Source: Daphnia pulex
Taxonomy: Eukaryota > Arthropoda > Branchiopoda > Diplostraca > Daphniidae
NCBI RefSeq assembly: GCF_021134715.1
Contig: NC_060021.1
Span: forward strand, 9,890,501-9,954,500
Reading direction: 5' to 3'
Length of the DNA stretch: 64,000 nt
This document shows positions 35,401 through 47,133 of the stretch, piece by piece. The position numbers were made by a program, and so were the translations under genes. Each line of letters starts with the position of its first letter. The stretch's first letter is position 1. The notes under the pieces are model-generated. The model made no database searches. It saw only the letters and a list, made by a program, of their open reading frames with translations, and was not told the DNA's origin.

Positions 35401-37740
35401 GTTTTTATGGAGGGTTTGATGATTGAGCTGTCTTGTTGTGGGTGTTTGGGGTGCAGTGGTTCGGGAGTGGGTGGTTTGAGATGCGTTGAAATGGAGCTTG
35501 TGCAGACTTTGTTGCTTAATGGTAAATGAATTATTTCTATTCAACGGAAAAGATCATTGTTTTAGTAATCGTATTGGCTTTAGAGTTTGTCCACCAGGGG
35601 GCAACTTTCAGGTTTTATCAAATTGGCAACATAGCAAGCTTATGCCGGTGACGTCATTTCTGTTCTGTTGCGTTGCGCTGTCAGTTATGGTGTTCGTCAT
35701 CAGTCAACATTCTTCTTCACAAATCTCCTCAAGGTAATAGAGGTTTTGATTCATTAGGGTTTCTGAATGTAAAAAAATTTTACAAATTTTTTTAGAATTC
35801 TAGATATATTATACTATATTTCCATCTTGCCACTTGTAAATTCATTAACAAAATTTAAATGATGATATTTTTGAATGACAGTTAAAGAATTTCAGCTTCA
35901 TTCCTACATTCTTTTGATCTTGCCTGTGATACTCATCTGTTCTTGTCATTTTAAGCCTTTTCCCCGTACGTTTGTTGGCTATCTGTTGGACGGTGAGAAA
36001 TAGGAATGATGTAGTTAATTAACATTGTCAATTAATACTTTGTCCTTCGATAATAATTAAGTTTCTTTTCAAGTAGGATTAATGGCTTAGTGAAGTCAAG
36101 TTTTTTCAAGGCAGTCCAATGTCTACTTGGACTTGTTGCAGCCCGCTGGTTAATGGTATGGAGAGCTGTTGTTTGAAGACCATGCGCTGTTGTGATGAGT
36201 TTCTGCATGCAGTCTGTGATGCCGGTGTTGGGAAATGCTGCATGCTGTCTGTAGAGTGTAGTGCTAGCATTGAATTTGAAGAACTTCCTTCCTCAACAAT
36301 TGATTGTTTGGAACATTCATTTTTTATTTGAAAGCTTAAGTAAGAATTTTGATTCTTTTATTTACTTTGTATATTTATTATTGGTTTTTATTTCACATTT
36401 CAAAATGTTATTGGTTCTGTTCATTAATTTTCTATTGCTTGTTAGGTTTCCATAGTCAGTTACATGTTTGAGTTTATATTTGGTGTGCAGTTCATGTTCT
36501 GGTAAGAGATTTCTTTTGTATCTTATTTGAAGAAATTGAGAATTTGTTAACCTTCATTACTGTCATGCAGGTGGTTTTGTTGCAGCCAGCTGTTGAAAGG
36601 GAGCTAGTCAAATTGAATTGCTGGTTCTGGAATCAATCTACATTCCTGGTGTCATCGGAGTGTAACAGCTTCCAGCAACGTAATCATCTTGAAATGGTAA
36701 TTGGGTTGTAATTGGGGAAGTTTAAAATTCCAATTAAAAGTGGGTTTAGAGCTTTTGTTAAAAGATAGTTACTTGTCCCATCAGCTTTTACTGAATAGTA
36801 ATTTTCTTTTCGATACAAGTAGAACATGAAATTCGATTTCTTTTTACAAAATTATGATGCAACCTCGTCTTTTAATTAAAATAATACGCTGCTGCTTGAA
36901 TTTGATCTTAATTTCAATTTAATCTTGACACGACTATTCTTTTTTTTTCATTGTGTTTTTTTTTAATATCTGGTACAAGTTTATTTGTGTGGAATATGGT
37001 TATTTATGTGTGGAATGACATTTCTTTTTTGCAACAGGACTTATGACAATCTGATGCATCTGTCTTGGTGATAATGATAATCAACCTACTGCATGCAGTC
37101 TATGCAGCTGGTGTTCTCCAGAAATATTGAAGGAAGACTTGAAACACAGCTGCAGGAATACTTAAAGAAATGGTAATTTTACTGAATATATTGACTGTTT
37201 ATGTTTAGTTTTCTTTTATAATACTGTGTTCAGTCACAAGTTAAACTCTAAACTTACGCAGACGATAAGTGATAAAATAAGTTTTTGTGGAAAGTCATTT
37301 AAAACATTTTAAAATTCTATTGACTTAATTTAAATTTTTTCTTTTTTATCTTACAGGATGGTGAAAATGTTCAGCGGTTTCGTAGTCTGATTCCTGTTCA
37401 AGATTTTATCCTGAATTGCGCTGAATTCCTTTCAGTAACTGATTCTGATGGCATCCGTTGCTGTTCCGTAAAAATACGAGTTGATAAAAATTTATTATCC
37501 GAGTTGTGTTTCATCCTGTGTATGTAATTGAACATATTGATGTCTTTTTACTCTCCAAGAGATGTTGCAACGAAAGTTATAACTGTGGTCATCCTAGATG
37601 ATTGAAATACCTCGATCCTAATTAGTTCATTTACTTGATAATTGTGTTAGTTAAACTTGAAATTTTTTGTTAAGCCTTGCAAATATGTTATTGAAATCTT
37701 GTTTTACATTGATTTAAATATTGCAATAAATAAAAAAACA
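35401..37740 (+). ncRNA. Possible spliced long non-coding transcript (exon-like segments)
   Basis: Four segments have canonical borders on the plus strand: 35401-35521 (GTGCTTATAG | ... AATG|GTAAATG), 36571-36696 (TGTCATGCAG | ... AAATG|GTAATTG), 37038-37172 (TTGCAACAG | ... AAATG|GTAATTT), and 37357 to a polyadenylation signal AATAAA at 37725-37730 (acceptor TTATCTTACAG). The third segment has stops in all three frames, so no protein runs through. The second and last are individually open (42 and 56 codons). Similar words recur in the region (TTGTTGCAGCC near 36136 and 36581; CTGCATGCAGTCT near 36203 and 37090), which hints at exon duplication. There is no transcript evidence, so this is a model only. 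Confidence 0.3.
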
Positions 37741-37945
37741 ACTAAGTATATAATCTTAAAAACATTTATTAACTAAATTAAAAAATAATAAAAATAAAAT
37801 AATTTAAATTAATAGAATCAATTTGATTAGATAAAGTTAATTGAATTAGCTTTAAATTAATTAAATTAACTTTGAATCAATTAACTTTAATTAATGAAAT
37901 CAACTCTAAATGAATTAAGTTAATTGATAACAAATTTATGTATTA
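37736..37945. repeat. AT-rich TTAATTAA-type low-complexity tract
   Basis: About 200 bp are almost free of G and C, built of variations on TTAATTAA, AACTTTAA and AATCAATT. The tract directly follows the AATAAA of the possible transcript. It may be a transcription-termination or matrix-attachment type stretch, or simply slippage-derived sequence. Confidence 0.6.
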
Positions 37946-39308
37946 ACCAGAATAGTTGGAAATTCAATAAACAAAGCGTCCGGTACAAGACAAATATTTT
38001 TCTGTGCAAATTTTAAAACAATTTATACCCAAATAAAACAAACTGACATGCTCTTTTTGTCTCATTTGTGTGATAAACTGCTTTTGAAACTCGCACATAC
38101 AGTCAATCAAGACAGGGGGAGACTGCCTCAATTGACTGCAGCCAGGGTGATTACACGGCCAATGGTTGGCGAGGGAGCCCAATTACGCACTTGTTTCATC
38201 TAACAAATACACAATTTATCAGTCTTGACTCTTAAATGACAGCATTCTCCTGAATTACAGCATCACCAATGGATGAAGTCCATGATAAGTAGCGAAGGAG
38301 TTACCCTGTAGACAGAAAGGACATTTTTTAGTTTGACTATAATTTTCAACAATATTTGAGCGACAGAAAGCAATACCTCAAATCAAGCTTAAGGAAGTAA
38401 AACAGGAGATTCAATGGAAGCAGCCAGCAGGTTTTACCAAACAAGGTAGCATACCTTGTTGACTGTCAGTCAGTCCTTTTTCTTCAACATGACTTTTCTT
38501 AAGGTCTGTCGTGCAAATTTAGAAACCTATAGTTTCAAACCTGTAAATAAAAAACAAAAAAATGAATTAACCTTGTTAATAATTTGTGTCATCAATGTGC
38601 TTGAAAACTATAATCTAAAAGAATAATTAAACAGTAATCAGTATACTGCAGTCGAAATCGTCTTACAACATTAAATAGACGTGAGTGCAGATCAACACTT
38701 TGAATACATATTAGACTGCAACAAAGAAAGTTCCGTGACATGACAAGTGAACTTACACATGAAACCACCAAACAGTTAGCCAAAGTTGTCTAGAAGATGG
38801 AATGAGAGATTGGTCCGTGATGGGGTTGGTGATCTAGCAAGTCCAATTCTTACAGCAGATAATGATGAATCCTAATAAAAGATGAGAAGATTGCATGTTT
38901 CAGCAATACTGTAATAAAGCTAGTGTTGGTAGTTACCTGTGTCATTTCGATGGCACATTTTGAACAAAATAGTCAACGCTACGTTTCCTTCTGTAAGTTG
39001 ATGAGAAACACTAAGGTTATCCAACATGTACACGGAATAGAACACATCACCGCCAAGTTACAAACGAAATCACTCGAATTAGCCTATGTGTTCATTGGAA
39101 CTTTCGAAGAAAATAGCTGTAGCTGAAGATAGATTTAGACAACGAGCCGCCATAAGCCCACATCTGACAACACAATATTCCTTCACGCCATCTATTAGAC
39201 ACGTTCAAAACTGCTCGGCTTTAGATAGTCACAAAAGTCACAAAAGTAATCAAAAAGACCATTGCTGTTTGCTTAAACTGGCCAAGGAGTCTTTAGAATT
39301 GTGCAGAG
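37946..39308. other. Non-coding region
   Basis: No recognisable coding exon. ORFs of 60-95 codons on both strands lack motifs and splice partners. Confidence 0.4.
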
Positions 39309-39698
39309 AACAAAGCTCACTTGCTAGTTTTATGCAAATTTTCCGGAAGTATACCGGAAGTAAGCGATAGCGCCTCAACCATTGAGCTGCCGACCAAATA
39401 AACCAAATATTCGTGATCTACGTGAAATTTGGGGTCGATTAAGTGTAATTTAAACGAAATCCAGAATTTGGCCAAAATCGAGAATTTTCCTGAACTATAG
39501 TTCAGGAAAATTTTCAAAACCGGAAGTACGAAAACGTACAAAAGAAAACATGAACTTTACCACAAATTTCACGAGGATCACGAATATGTGGTTATTTTGT
39601 ACGTCGAATGAATATTTACTGAACTACTGACTGAAATAAGAAAACCGGAAGTAGAAAAAAAATACCCATAAATAAAAATCTAACAAGTGAGCTTTGTT
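39309..39698. mobile_element. 390-bp palindromic MITE with four ETS-consensus sites
   Basis: The termini are inverted copies: AACAAAGCTCACTTGCTAG at 39309 and the complement of AACAAAGCTCACTTGTTAG at 39698. Similarity continues inward (ATATTCGTGATC..CGTGAAATTTG in both halves) to a perfect 30-bp palindrome at 39483-39512 (AATTTTCCTGAACTATAGTT and on to GGAAAATT), close to the middle. The whole element could fold into one hairpin. It has no ORF. The exact word CCGGAAGT occurs four times (39343-39350, 39354-39361, 39520-39527, 39645-39652), all on the plus strand. No clear target-site duplication was seen, so the family is not assigned. Confidence 0.75.
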
Positions 39699-40411
39699 GC
39701 TGGAAAAGAAACTGACAGTAATCACCCAAAATTTTGTTGAAGTAGCACTGAGAAATCTCTACAGAGATGTGCAAAGTAAACGTAACTAAACTGATTCTGA
39801 CAGATAAAAAGTGATCAAACGGCTATTCCGTATAGCGTCAGAAAGAAGAAACGTTAAAAGTAAACATGAAAACAATGTCCGCTCTAGCTCGTTGACACTC
39901 AATTTAAAGAACTGACAAACAAAGGTAACAAATAACTTTGAAACTCACGTAATGTTCTCCCTCCCACATTTCACCCAGAAGCCACCACGCAGCACCACAA
40001 CAGACGAAATCCCAAGGTGAAGTGGACGCCAGTCTAACTTCTACTTCACTTCCAACTTCTAAACTGGAGACAAGACAGTGACATTGGTTCATGTGCCTTG
40101 TCTGCAAGTGATTCCAGACATTTCAGTGTCACTTGGGCAACAGTGCTTAGCCAGTGAAAGGAAAAACCCTTTTTTTTACAACAATAGTTTTGATCCCTGT
40201 TCCTTTGGTGGCTGTAGCAGGTTGGGCTTCACAGTGAAAACTTTAAAAAAAAACTAGTACTTGCATTCCGTGGCCAATTTTTGTATTAAATCTAATTTTC
40301 TGACTAAAATATCGCATAGGAATTTCGGATGATAAATATTTTCAGACTGTTGTGGTCGAATCTCGCAGACGATCCTATGTTTAGAGAAGATGATGAAACT
40401 AAAGTTTCTCG
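39699..40411. other. TSC2 3' UTR and downstream spacer
   Basis: Sequence downstream of the TSC2 stop codon on the minus strand. I see no coding segment, no repeat, and no exact AATAAA in minus orientation near the stop. Confidence 0.4.
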
Positions 40412-43400
40412 TTACGCAGTTTTAGGGCTTGTGAATTCGGTGAAATCCAAGGTAGACGATAAATTGTACTGAAGCCATGGATTCTTCTCCCTCTCTTTCA
40501 CGTCTTCTTTCTCCAAACGCGCTTTGGTTCGCTTGATTTGTCTTAGTCGTTCAAGCCAGTTCGAAGCGTACGGGTAGTTGGATTTGGATTGCAAGATCAG
40601 CGCAGCAAGCTGTAACATTTAAAATATGTTTTTCCATTAGCGCAAGCTTTGAAATGTGAAAATAATACGCGAAAAGTTATTACATTGCTATGAAAAGCCA
40701 TCTGTCGACTCAGTAAAGAAACGTTTCGATCAGAAACCAATTTGGGCTCAACTGGTCCACCCATCAATTCATGTAAATCATCTCGGCATTTTAAGGTCAC
40801 TCGATGTGTTGCATGGTCAAGTGGCTCAACAATCACGCACGCATGGTTGAATTGGCCCTAATTACACACAGAATTTAGACAAGTTAGACATCAATGTTTG
40901 TAAACTAAAATTTTCTATTTGAAAAACTTACTCGAATAGTGTTCATCTGGTGATCTTCTCCACTGTCATTGTACACAATAGTAACATAATTGTTACCAAT
41001 ATGCCGTTTTTTGTTGGTACCAGCGGGGTCTTTGGGTAGAGTAGGCATAAGCGTGGCAACGTGGAAAATGACTTGAAGGACATCATCCTTCCACAAGTAA
41101 GCGAATTTTCCATCCGCACCACTGACCTCAAGCCCACCAATATACGTACCACGCGTGTCCACTTCGTTAAGACTGATTAATTGGCCAAGCTTATGCAGAA
41201 ATTCCATGTATCGTACACTGCCATGTTCGTTTGCGAGAATTTCAGATTCCTTTCCAGCCTGTCCTTTACCAACGTATAGGACTCCTATTTTGTGCGTCTC
41301 ATATGGAGGAATACGATCCAGATTCTTGATAGCAGTATGAATGTTATTGGGCACAAGAATTGGAGGTGAGCCAGCTTCAGACCCCTCTTTGTTTGCAGCT
41401 GTGACCGCAGAGGTCATCGGAGAATAGTATAACTGAAGGAAAATAAAACTGGAACGAACAAAGAGAAAATGTTAAATTTAAATATTTCGGACAGAAAAAG
41501 TACCATACCTGGGATTTGATCCTGACGACGCGTTCGCATCTTTCAACGAGGAGTCAATATTCGACACGTTTCTTCTCAGGTTTGGGTCATTGGTACCACG
41601 CCTTTGCATATTCAATGCCGGCATAGTGTATACTCGGTCGCGTGGATGTGGATGAAAATCAGTTGTATCATCAGTTTTGACTCCTTCCACTTCTTTACTT
41701 TCTTCAGGTATTGCTTCACAGCTCTTGCGCGATGAAGAAGGAATTTCTTTCAGTGACGTCTGTCTAGCTATTGGAGGCCGTTCCCGGCTATCCTCTTCAA
41801 TTGAGATCCCATCTCCTACTTCAATTTCTGATTCGATACGATCTTTTAAAGGGTTTTAGATTTAATAGTACAATTTGTTTTCTTTGTAAAATCAATTATA
41901 CAAATTCAAATTAAAACAAAGAATGAACTCACCATCGCGATTAGATGGGCTCCTTAAGGCAGCAGAGGCTGAAACCGAACGATCTAGTTTGGGATGAAAA
42001 TTGCTTGCTTCCTTGAGAGTATCAAGTTTCGGTATCAAAACAGTCGCCAAGTTTGGAACCGGTTCTTCTGACCAGTCGCTCAGCAAAAACACATCGTTAA
42101 TACTCTGAGGAGGATTGAGTAGACGGGTCACCCAGCTAGTATCTCCAGTCGGGCGACGAATGTGGATCTTAGCCCAACCAGAACAATAGCAAACACAAGG
42201 AATTTGGGCAATGCTTGCTTTGCTCTCAGGATCTGAAAACAAACGTAGAAACAAATGTCAACGATACATTTTATTATTTAGACAATGCATAAAATAAATA
42301 AATACCCTGTTGTTCACGGTTTGGATCGTCCATATCAATAGTCAGTCTACGATCGTCTATTGAACTCTTGTGTCGCGACCTCAGTTTTGCTTGAATATCT
42401 TCTGTGCGACTGTCAATTCCATGCTCGCCAGGCGACAAAGCTGCAGGTGACATGGCCGAACGATGACGGCGTCGGAACCCAATTACATCCGAAACAACCG
42501 GTGATGGCGCATCATCGGTTTCAGTTGCTAGTTTTAAATATATTTAAAGTTGTTTACCTTTTTACTGTTTTATATCTCATCATAGGCAACTAAAACAAAG
42601 ATTCACCTGGAACTGAGGTCTCGCCTGATCCTAACTTGCACAACAAAGAGCAACGGTCACACAGTCCACGCTGATTGGCTACACGTAGACACGGGCTCGT
42701 GGTTATGGTGACCAATTTATGGCCTATTAACCATGTCTGACTGGGGCCATCCTTTAAAGTGATAAAGGAAAAAAATTAGCCCATTGTAACAAGCTTTTGT
42801 AACTTAAAATGAAATCTTACCTTTAAAATTTTGCCAACTGTATCAGACTGTTGGGCGTAAGGAGCACTATTACCATATGTGTACCGAGACATGAGATCAG
42901 CGCATGTTTCCATAAGTTCGCGGTGGAACATAATGCGTGTTTCGTCTTGAGTGACTTTAGTGGCATCTCCTGCTCCTGTAGGTCGTACGTTTCCGGTTCG
43001 GGAGAAGCTACCACTTCTTACTCTGCTCGACAACTCTTCTGCTGAGCTCTGACCACTAGCTGACTGATTTTGGGCCATTTGACTCAAGCCTTCCTCACAT
43101 GGAATGAGCACATTGTTTTTGAATCCTTTAACGATATAGCATACAAAATTTTTTCTCAGTGGAAGTTTGCATGAAAGGAACCACAAGGAAACCACATGGT
43201 GTGCCAATGATACAACGTAATGGTTGAACTGTAAATAAATAAAAAAAAACGCAACATTAGTTAATAACAACCCCTTGAAATAAAAATGCTTATTACTTTA
43301 AAGGGGTTGATGAAAGGCAACGTTATGGCAAAAATGCTTAGGTACTGTTCTTCCACAAAGGACGAATAGACTTCGGGAAGGCGGTTGAGCGTCGAAAGGA

Positions 43401-46200
43401 ACTCGAGAATATTCGGCGCAATTGAAACGGTGGCTGAAATTTTGGACAAGCTGAGCAGGACTCCTGGAAGAAGCTTGTACATTGTTTCTTTCATCTCCAA
43501 GGCAGAGATAGTCAGAGCAACTACACAAGTTTTGGCCGTATCTGCAAAAATTCAACAGGAGTTATTTAACAATGAAACTAAATAAAAATTTTAAAACTTC
43601 TTATTTGAAAACAAAACAAAAAAAAACCTTTAAATTTAAGCCCAACTTCAAGGCATTTCACAAGCTTTTGTTGAGTTTCCGGTTTAAGATAAGCATGGTA
43701 TGACGCCAAAGATGTGAGGACGCGGAAGACGTAAAGCTGAAACTCAGCTCGCGAAAACTTGGGTGGCGCATTTCTCAATGTTTCCGGATTGTTTAGAGTA
43801 GTATCACTAATCAACGAACACAAAGCCCTACCGACATAGTCAATGTCTGTGTTGTGTCGAGAAAGAACTAACGCCTTGTTATTGAGAACCTAAAGAGATC
43901 AAATATAAAATAGATTTTAGAAACCTATTCTACGTAATCAAACTTACCCGTGGAATCCTCTCAAGAACTAGTTTCAAAACTCTCCAGTCTCTCTCTTGGT
44001 TCAGGCATCGAATCACTGCAACACAAGCCTCTCCAAGCGACATCTGCGTGACCTGGGAATACACAGTTGAAGTCGGATCCTCTGTAGCACTTCGAATTTC
44101 CTTGCGGTTAGTGCCACCGACTCGTTCTCCATGTTTATGATCTATCAAAATGTATGGACTGTATCGTGGTAACGGAGCATACCCCAACCGATAGTCACCT
44201 AAAAAGTTGTATCAAATTAATTTAGAACGTAAATGTCACAAAATGTAGCATGCCTACCATCCGCGGTGATGTTAAGAATAAAATCGAAAACGGCAAGCTT
44301 AGTAGAGAGGGCAAATTCAAAATAGATAGGTTTTTCGTAGTGCAAGTTTGCATGTCGCACCAGTGTCTTGTAAATCTGTACTGCGTGAGAGGATGGCAAC
44401 TGGTACATTTTGACCAGAAAAAGTTCAATCAGTCCATTAGTACACTTGACGACATCTCCGAGTTCTTCCTCGCTTGGAATGTTGACTATGTCACCATGGT
44501 CCACATTAAATGGGCGTTCCATTATTCTCTCGAGAACATCCAACAAACCAGTGCAATGCTTGGAATTACAGTGGTGGCACAGAGAGACAATTAAATCTAC
44601 CGCTTTCTCACGGACAGACACATCATGCTCCAAATGCAGATTCTGGAACAGAGGGAGCAGTACTAATTCTAGTAGCTCTTCGTCGTGTAGTCTTCGCTGA
44701 GTTACAACCGTGGATTCAATCATGTCCAATATCCTGAATCGCGGCTGAATTCGCTTTTCTTCCACGTAAAACCTTAGAAGATAAGAAATTGTTTAGACGC
44801 AGAATTTTTAAAACCTTATTTAAGCAAATTTACCTTTGTATATATTTGTTGAGATTGGAAATCCAATTTGGTTGGCTGGGTTTGATTTTTTCCAGTTGAA
44901 AATTCATTAAGAGAACTACTGACGATTCGTTAAGGTATGGTAATCCGCGTTCCATTGTTGCAAAAAACAGCTCCACAGACCCCATGTATACACCTCGCTC
45001 AACTAGATCTTGAACATCAGATAACAATTCCAAAAAAACTTGGCGGACTTTAGGATATTCGTCTCCGAACTGTAGGAAATGATCCAAGATTTCCAATATC
45101 CAATCCCATGCAAGACCTACTAAGTTCGCGCCATCCAGTCGAACTAGTTTTTGCATAGTAAGGCCAGTCTCAAAAACGACAAGAGGATTTTTGCTATGTT
45201 TAAGCGCTTCGCTTAAAGCTGGCAATACAACAGCTGGAGGACAAATAGGACAGTTGGCTGGACGATCTGACCAGAGCACCATTCCGATGAAAAAGATTCC
45301 TCCTCGTAAAAGAGACGGGTCTTCTGATGTTTGTAAGCTGTGAATTAGGGTATAGAGCGTGCTTGTTCCAAGGTGGGTTCCAATTAAATTTCGCATGATC
45401 TTCCAAGACAGATTGCTGTAACTGGAAACGTTGACCAAACGGCACAAAGTTGATGTAAAAACCACGATCGATTCGTTGGGTAGATTACTGTAGCAAATTA
45501 TTGCATCAAAGACCGATATGATCAATAAAATTTCTTCTGGATCAGAACTGGAAATTGCCAAGCCACACAATGTGCTTACAACACCACCAATCATATTGCC
45601 ATCCACATAAGCTGAGTTGAATTTGATGACATTCAAAAGAAACGGTAAAAACTGTTTCAACAGCTGCAGCTGAGACACTTGAAGGAGGAACTGCAACAGG
45701 AAACCTCCAATGGATTCTTCTAAATAAAGTAAATCTTTCCCATTGTCAGTCATTGCTTTCAGCAGTTCAATAAGTATGAAATTGTCTTCATTGAACTGAG
45801 ATTCTTTTACAATATCAAATATGTAAACTCGTAGCATTCCCAGACGCTCATACTGTCCAGTGATGAGGTTTTTAAGGAACATGAGAGCTGTTTGTCTTTC
45901 TTCCGTTGAACTAATGACAAACAAGTCATTGATGAGCAGCCACAAAGTCTCAGCACCATCATCTTCAATTCTCTTGCTGGCCACTTCTTCACCAATTTCT
46001 TGTAAAGTTTTCAATCTCTGTCCAACAGGTATTTCACAAGTGAGTGAGCGCTGCACATCTCTTGTTAACACAAATTTTTCAACTTTGAGGCGAGGAAACG
46101 AGCCACAAGTTTGGCTCTGTGATGATGCAGGTGATTTAGAAGAAAACTTGAAGAACTGCTTGAGCTTTTCAGGGAACGTTTTATCCCGGTTGTTACTCAT
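40412..46200 (-). CDS. TSC2: Tuberin (TSC2), Rheb GTPase-activating protein
   Basis: GAP subunit of the TSC complex. It converts Rheb-GTP to Rheb-GDP and so restrains TORC1. Thirteen exons: 46200-44834, 44772-44258, 44198-43948, 43889-43628, 43541-43297, 43228-42821, 42751-42607, 42527-42306, 42232-41933, 41842-41509, 41448-40932, 40857-40684, 40609-40412 (4938 nt, 1645 aa; human 1807, fly 1847). The N-terminal ~470 residues form the tuberin helical domain. The middle forms the HEAT-like/Tuberin domain (SDTVGKILK followed by DGPSQTWLIG). The C-terminal RapGAP domain (~1390-1580) has FLQLYYSP, THKIGVLYVGKG, NEHGS.RY.EFL, KKRHIGNNYVTIVYNDSGED with the Asn-thumb Asn at ~1502, and ends in the basic LERLRQIKR helix. 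Three RxRxxS words (RVRSGS in exon 6, RRRHRS and RSRHKS in exon 8) are candidate Akt/S6K-type sites. The donor at 43628 (AAAG|GTTTTTT) is weak but phase-consistent. It is slightly short through a compact linker before the GAP domain. Confidence 0.95.
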
Positions 46201-46981
46201 TTTATTTGACTTGCAAGTTGGCGGATAAACGTCCCTCTTTGATTAAAGATGATAGATGGAGCCTCGAAGATCTTTTTTTGACATGAGAGGCAGTCAAGTA
46301 TTCATAGAATATACGGTCAAGGGCGATATGAAGATGAAGTCAATGTCAACAATTTTGAACGCAACGTAATCATACATAAACACTTGAGTGCGGAAATATT
46401 TCTAATAATGTGAAGCTCGGACTCGGAGAGTGAAGAGAAATGAAAAATACATTCAATTCGTCTGCTTTGTGCTTTCAGTTTCATGCAGCATTGCCAAATA
46501 TACAAAAATCTGAATACAATCCAAATCAGATCCGGATCAGTCCGGATTCCGGACCCGGTTGCGGACTTTTCAGTTGTCACTTGTGGCAGAATGAAAGATA
46601 ATTTATAACTCTGGGCTGTATTAAAGTATGGTGTATACACATTTTTTATCATATTGGTAAGTCGACGCTCCTAGTCCTTGTCCTAGATTTGACGCTTAAT
46701 GCATGAGCATCTTCTCAACTAAATAGAGTAGTCAGATTTACATTGAACTTCAGCGTGTATTATATAGATTTCATAAGGCAAAAAATGAATTTAAAAGGGG
46801 GGGGGGATAACACAGGGCATTTAGAAATCACAAACCTTATTCACCTCCAAGTTAATGGAGACAGCAGCTAATACTTGTGCGGCTTTTGTAACTTTATAAG
46901 CTAGTGAAGTAATAATATATTCATGCATAAAAGCATGTAGGACGTGGCGCTAACTGCCATATGACTGAACACTCGAACAAT
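46201..46981. other. Spacer between the serpin 3' end and TSC2 start
   Basis: Contains the TSC2 promoter/5' UTR (minus strand) and the 3' UTR of the serpin's distal isoform. A run of G (about 46797-46806) and a GGATCCGGAC-rich patch near 46530-46555 are visible. No ORF is supportable. Confidence 0.4.
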
Positions 46982-47133
46982 TTAGCTAGATGCGGGGGGT
47001 TGAGCCAAACGCCCGGAAAAGAGGATCAACTTTGTTACATTGTCCCGAATGAAATAGTAAAAAGGATGATCAGCAACAAATGGTGCAGGCGGCTCCGGAG
47101 GGAATATCATCATTCGAGTCATCATCACTGCGC
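46982..47133 (-). CDS. Serpin alternative last exon B (TR-M reactive loop)
   Basis: The acceptor (CCATTCTTGTAG before 47133) has a good pyrimidine tract. With one base carried in from the donor at 47764, the 152 nt encode G-AVMMTRMMIFPPEPPAPF, then VADHPF, YYFIRDN, LILFSGRLAQPP and a TAA at 46984-46982. VADHPF and FSGRL are serpin strand s5B hallmarks, so this is a true serpin C-terminus that replaces exon A. Counting from the hinge puts R399-M400 at P1-P1', predicting a trypsin-like target. It carries no ER-retrieval signal, so this form should be secreted. Confidence 0.88.

Noticed and set aside
44220..44765. Plus-strand frames overlapping TSC2 exons (44250-44594, 44410-44700)
   Set aside because: Antisense shadows of a well-supported tuberin exon.
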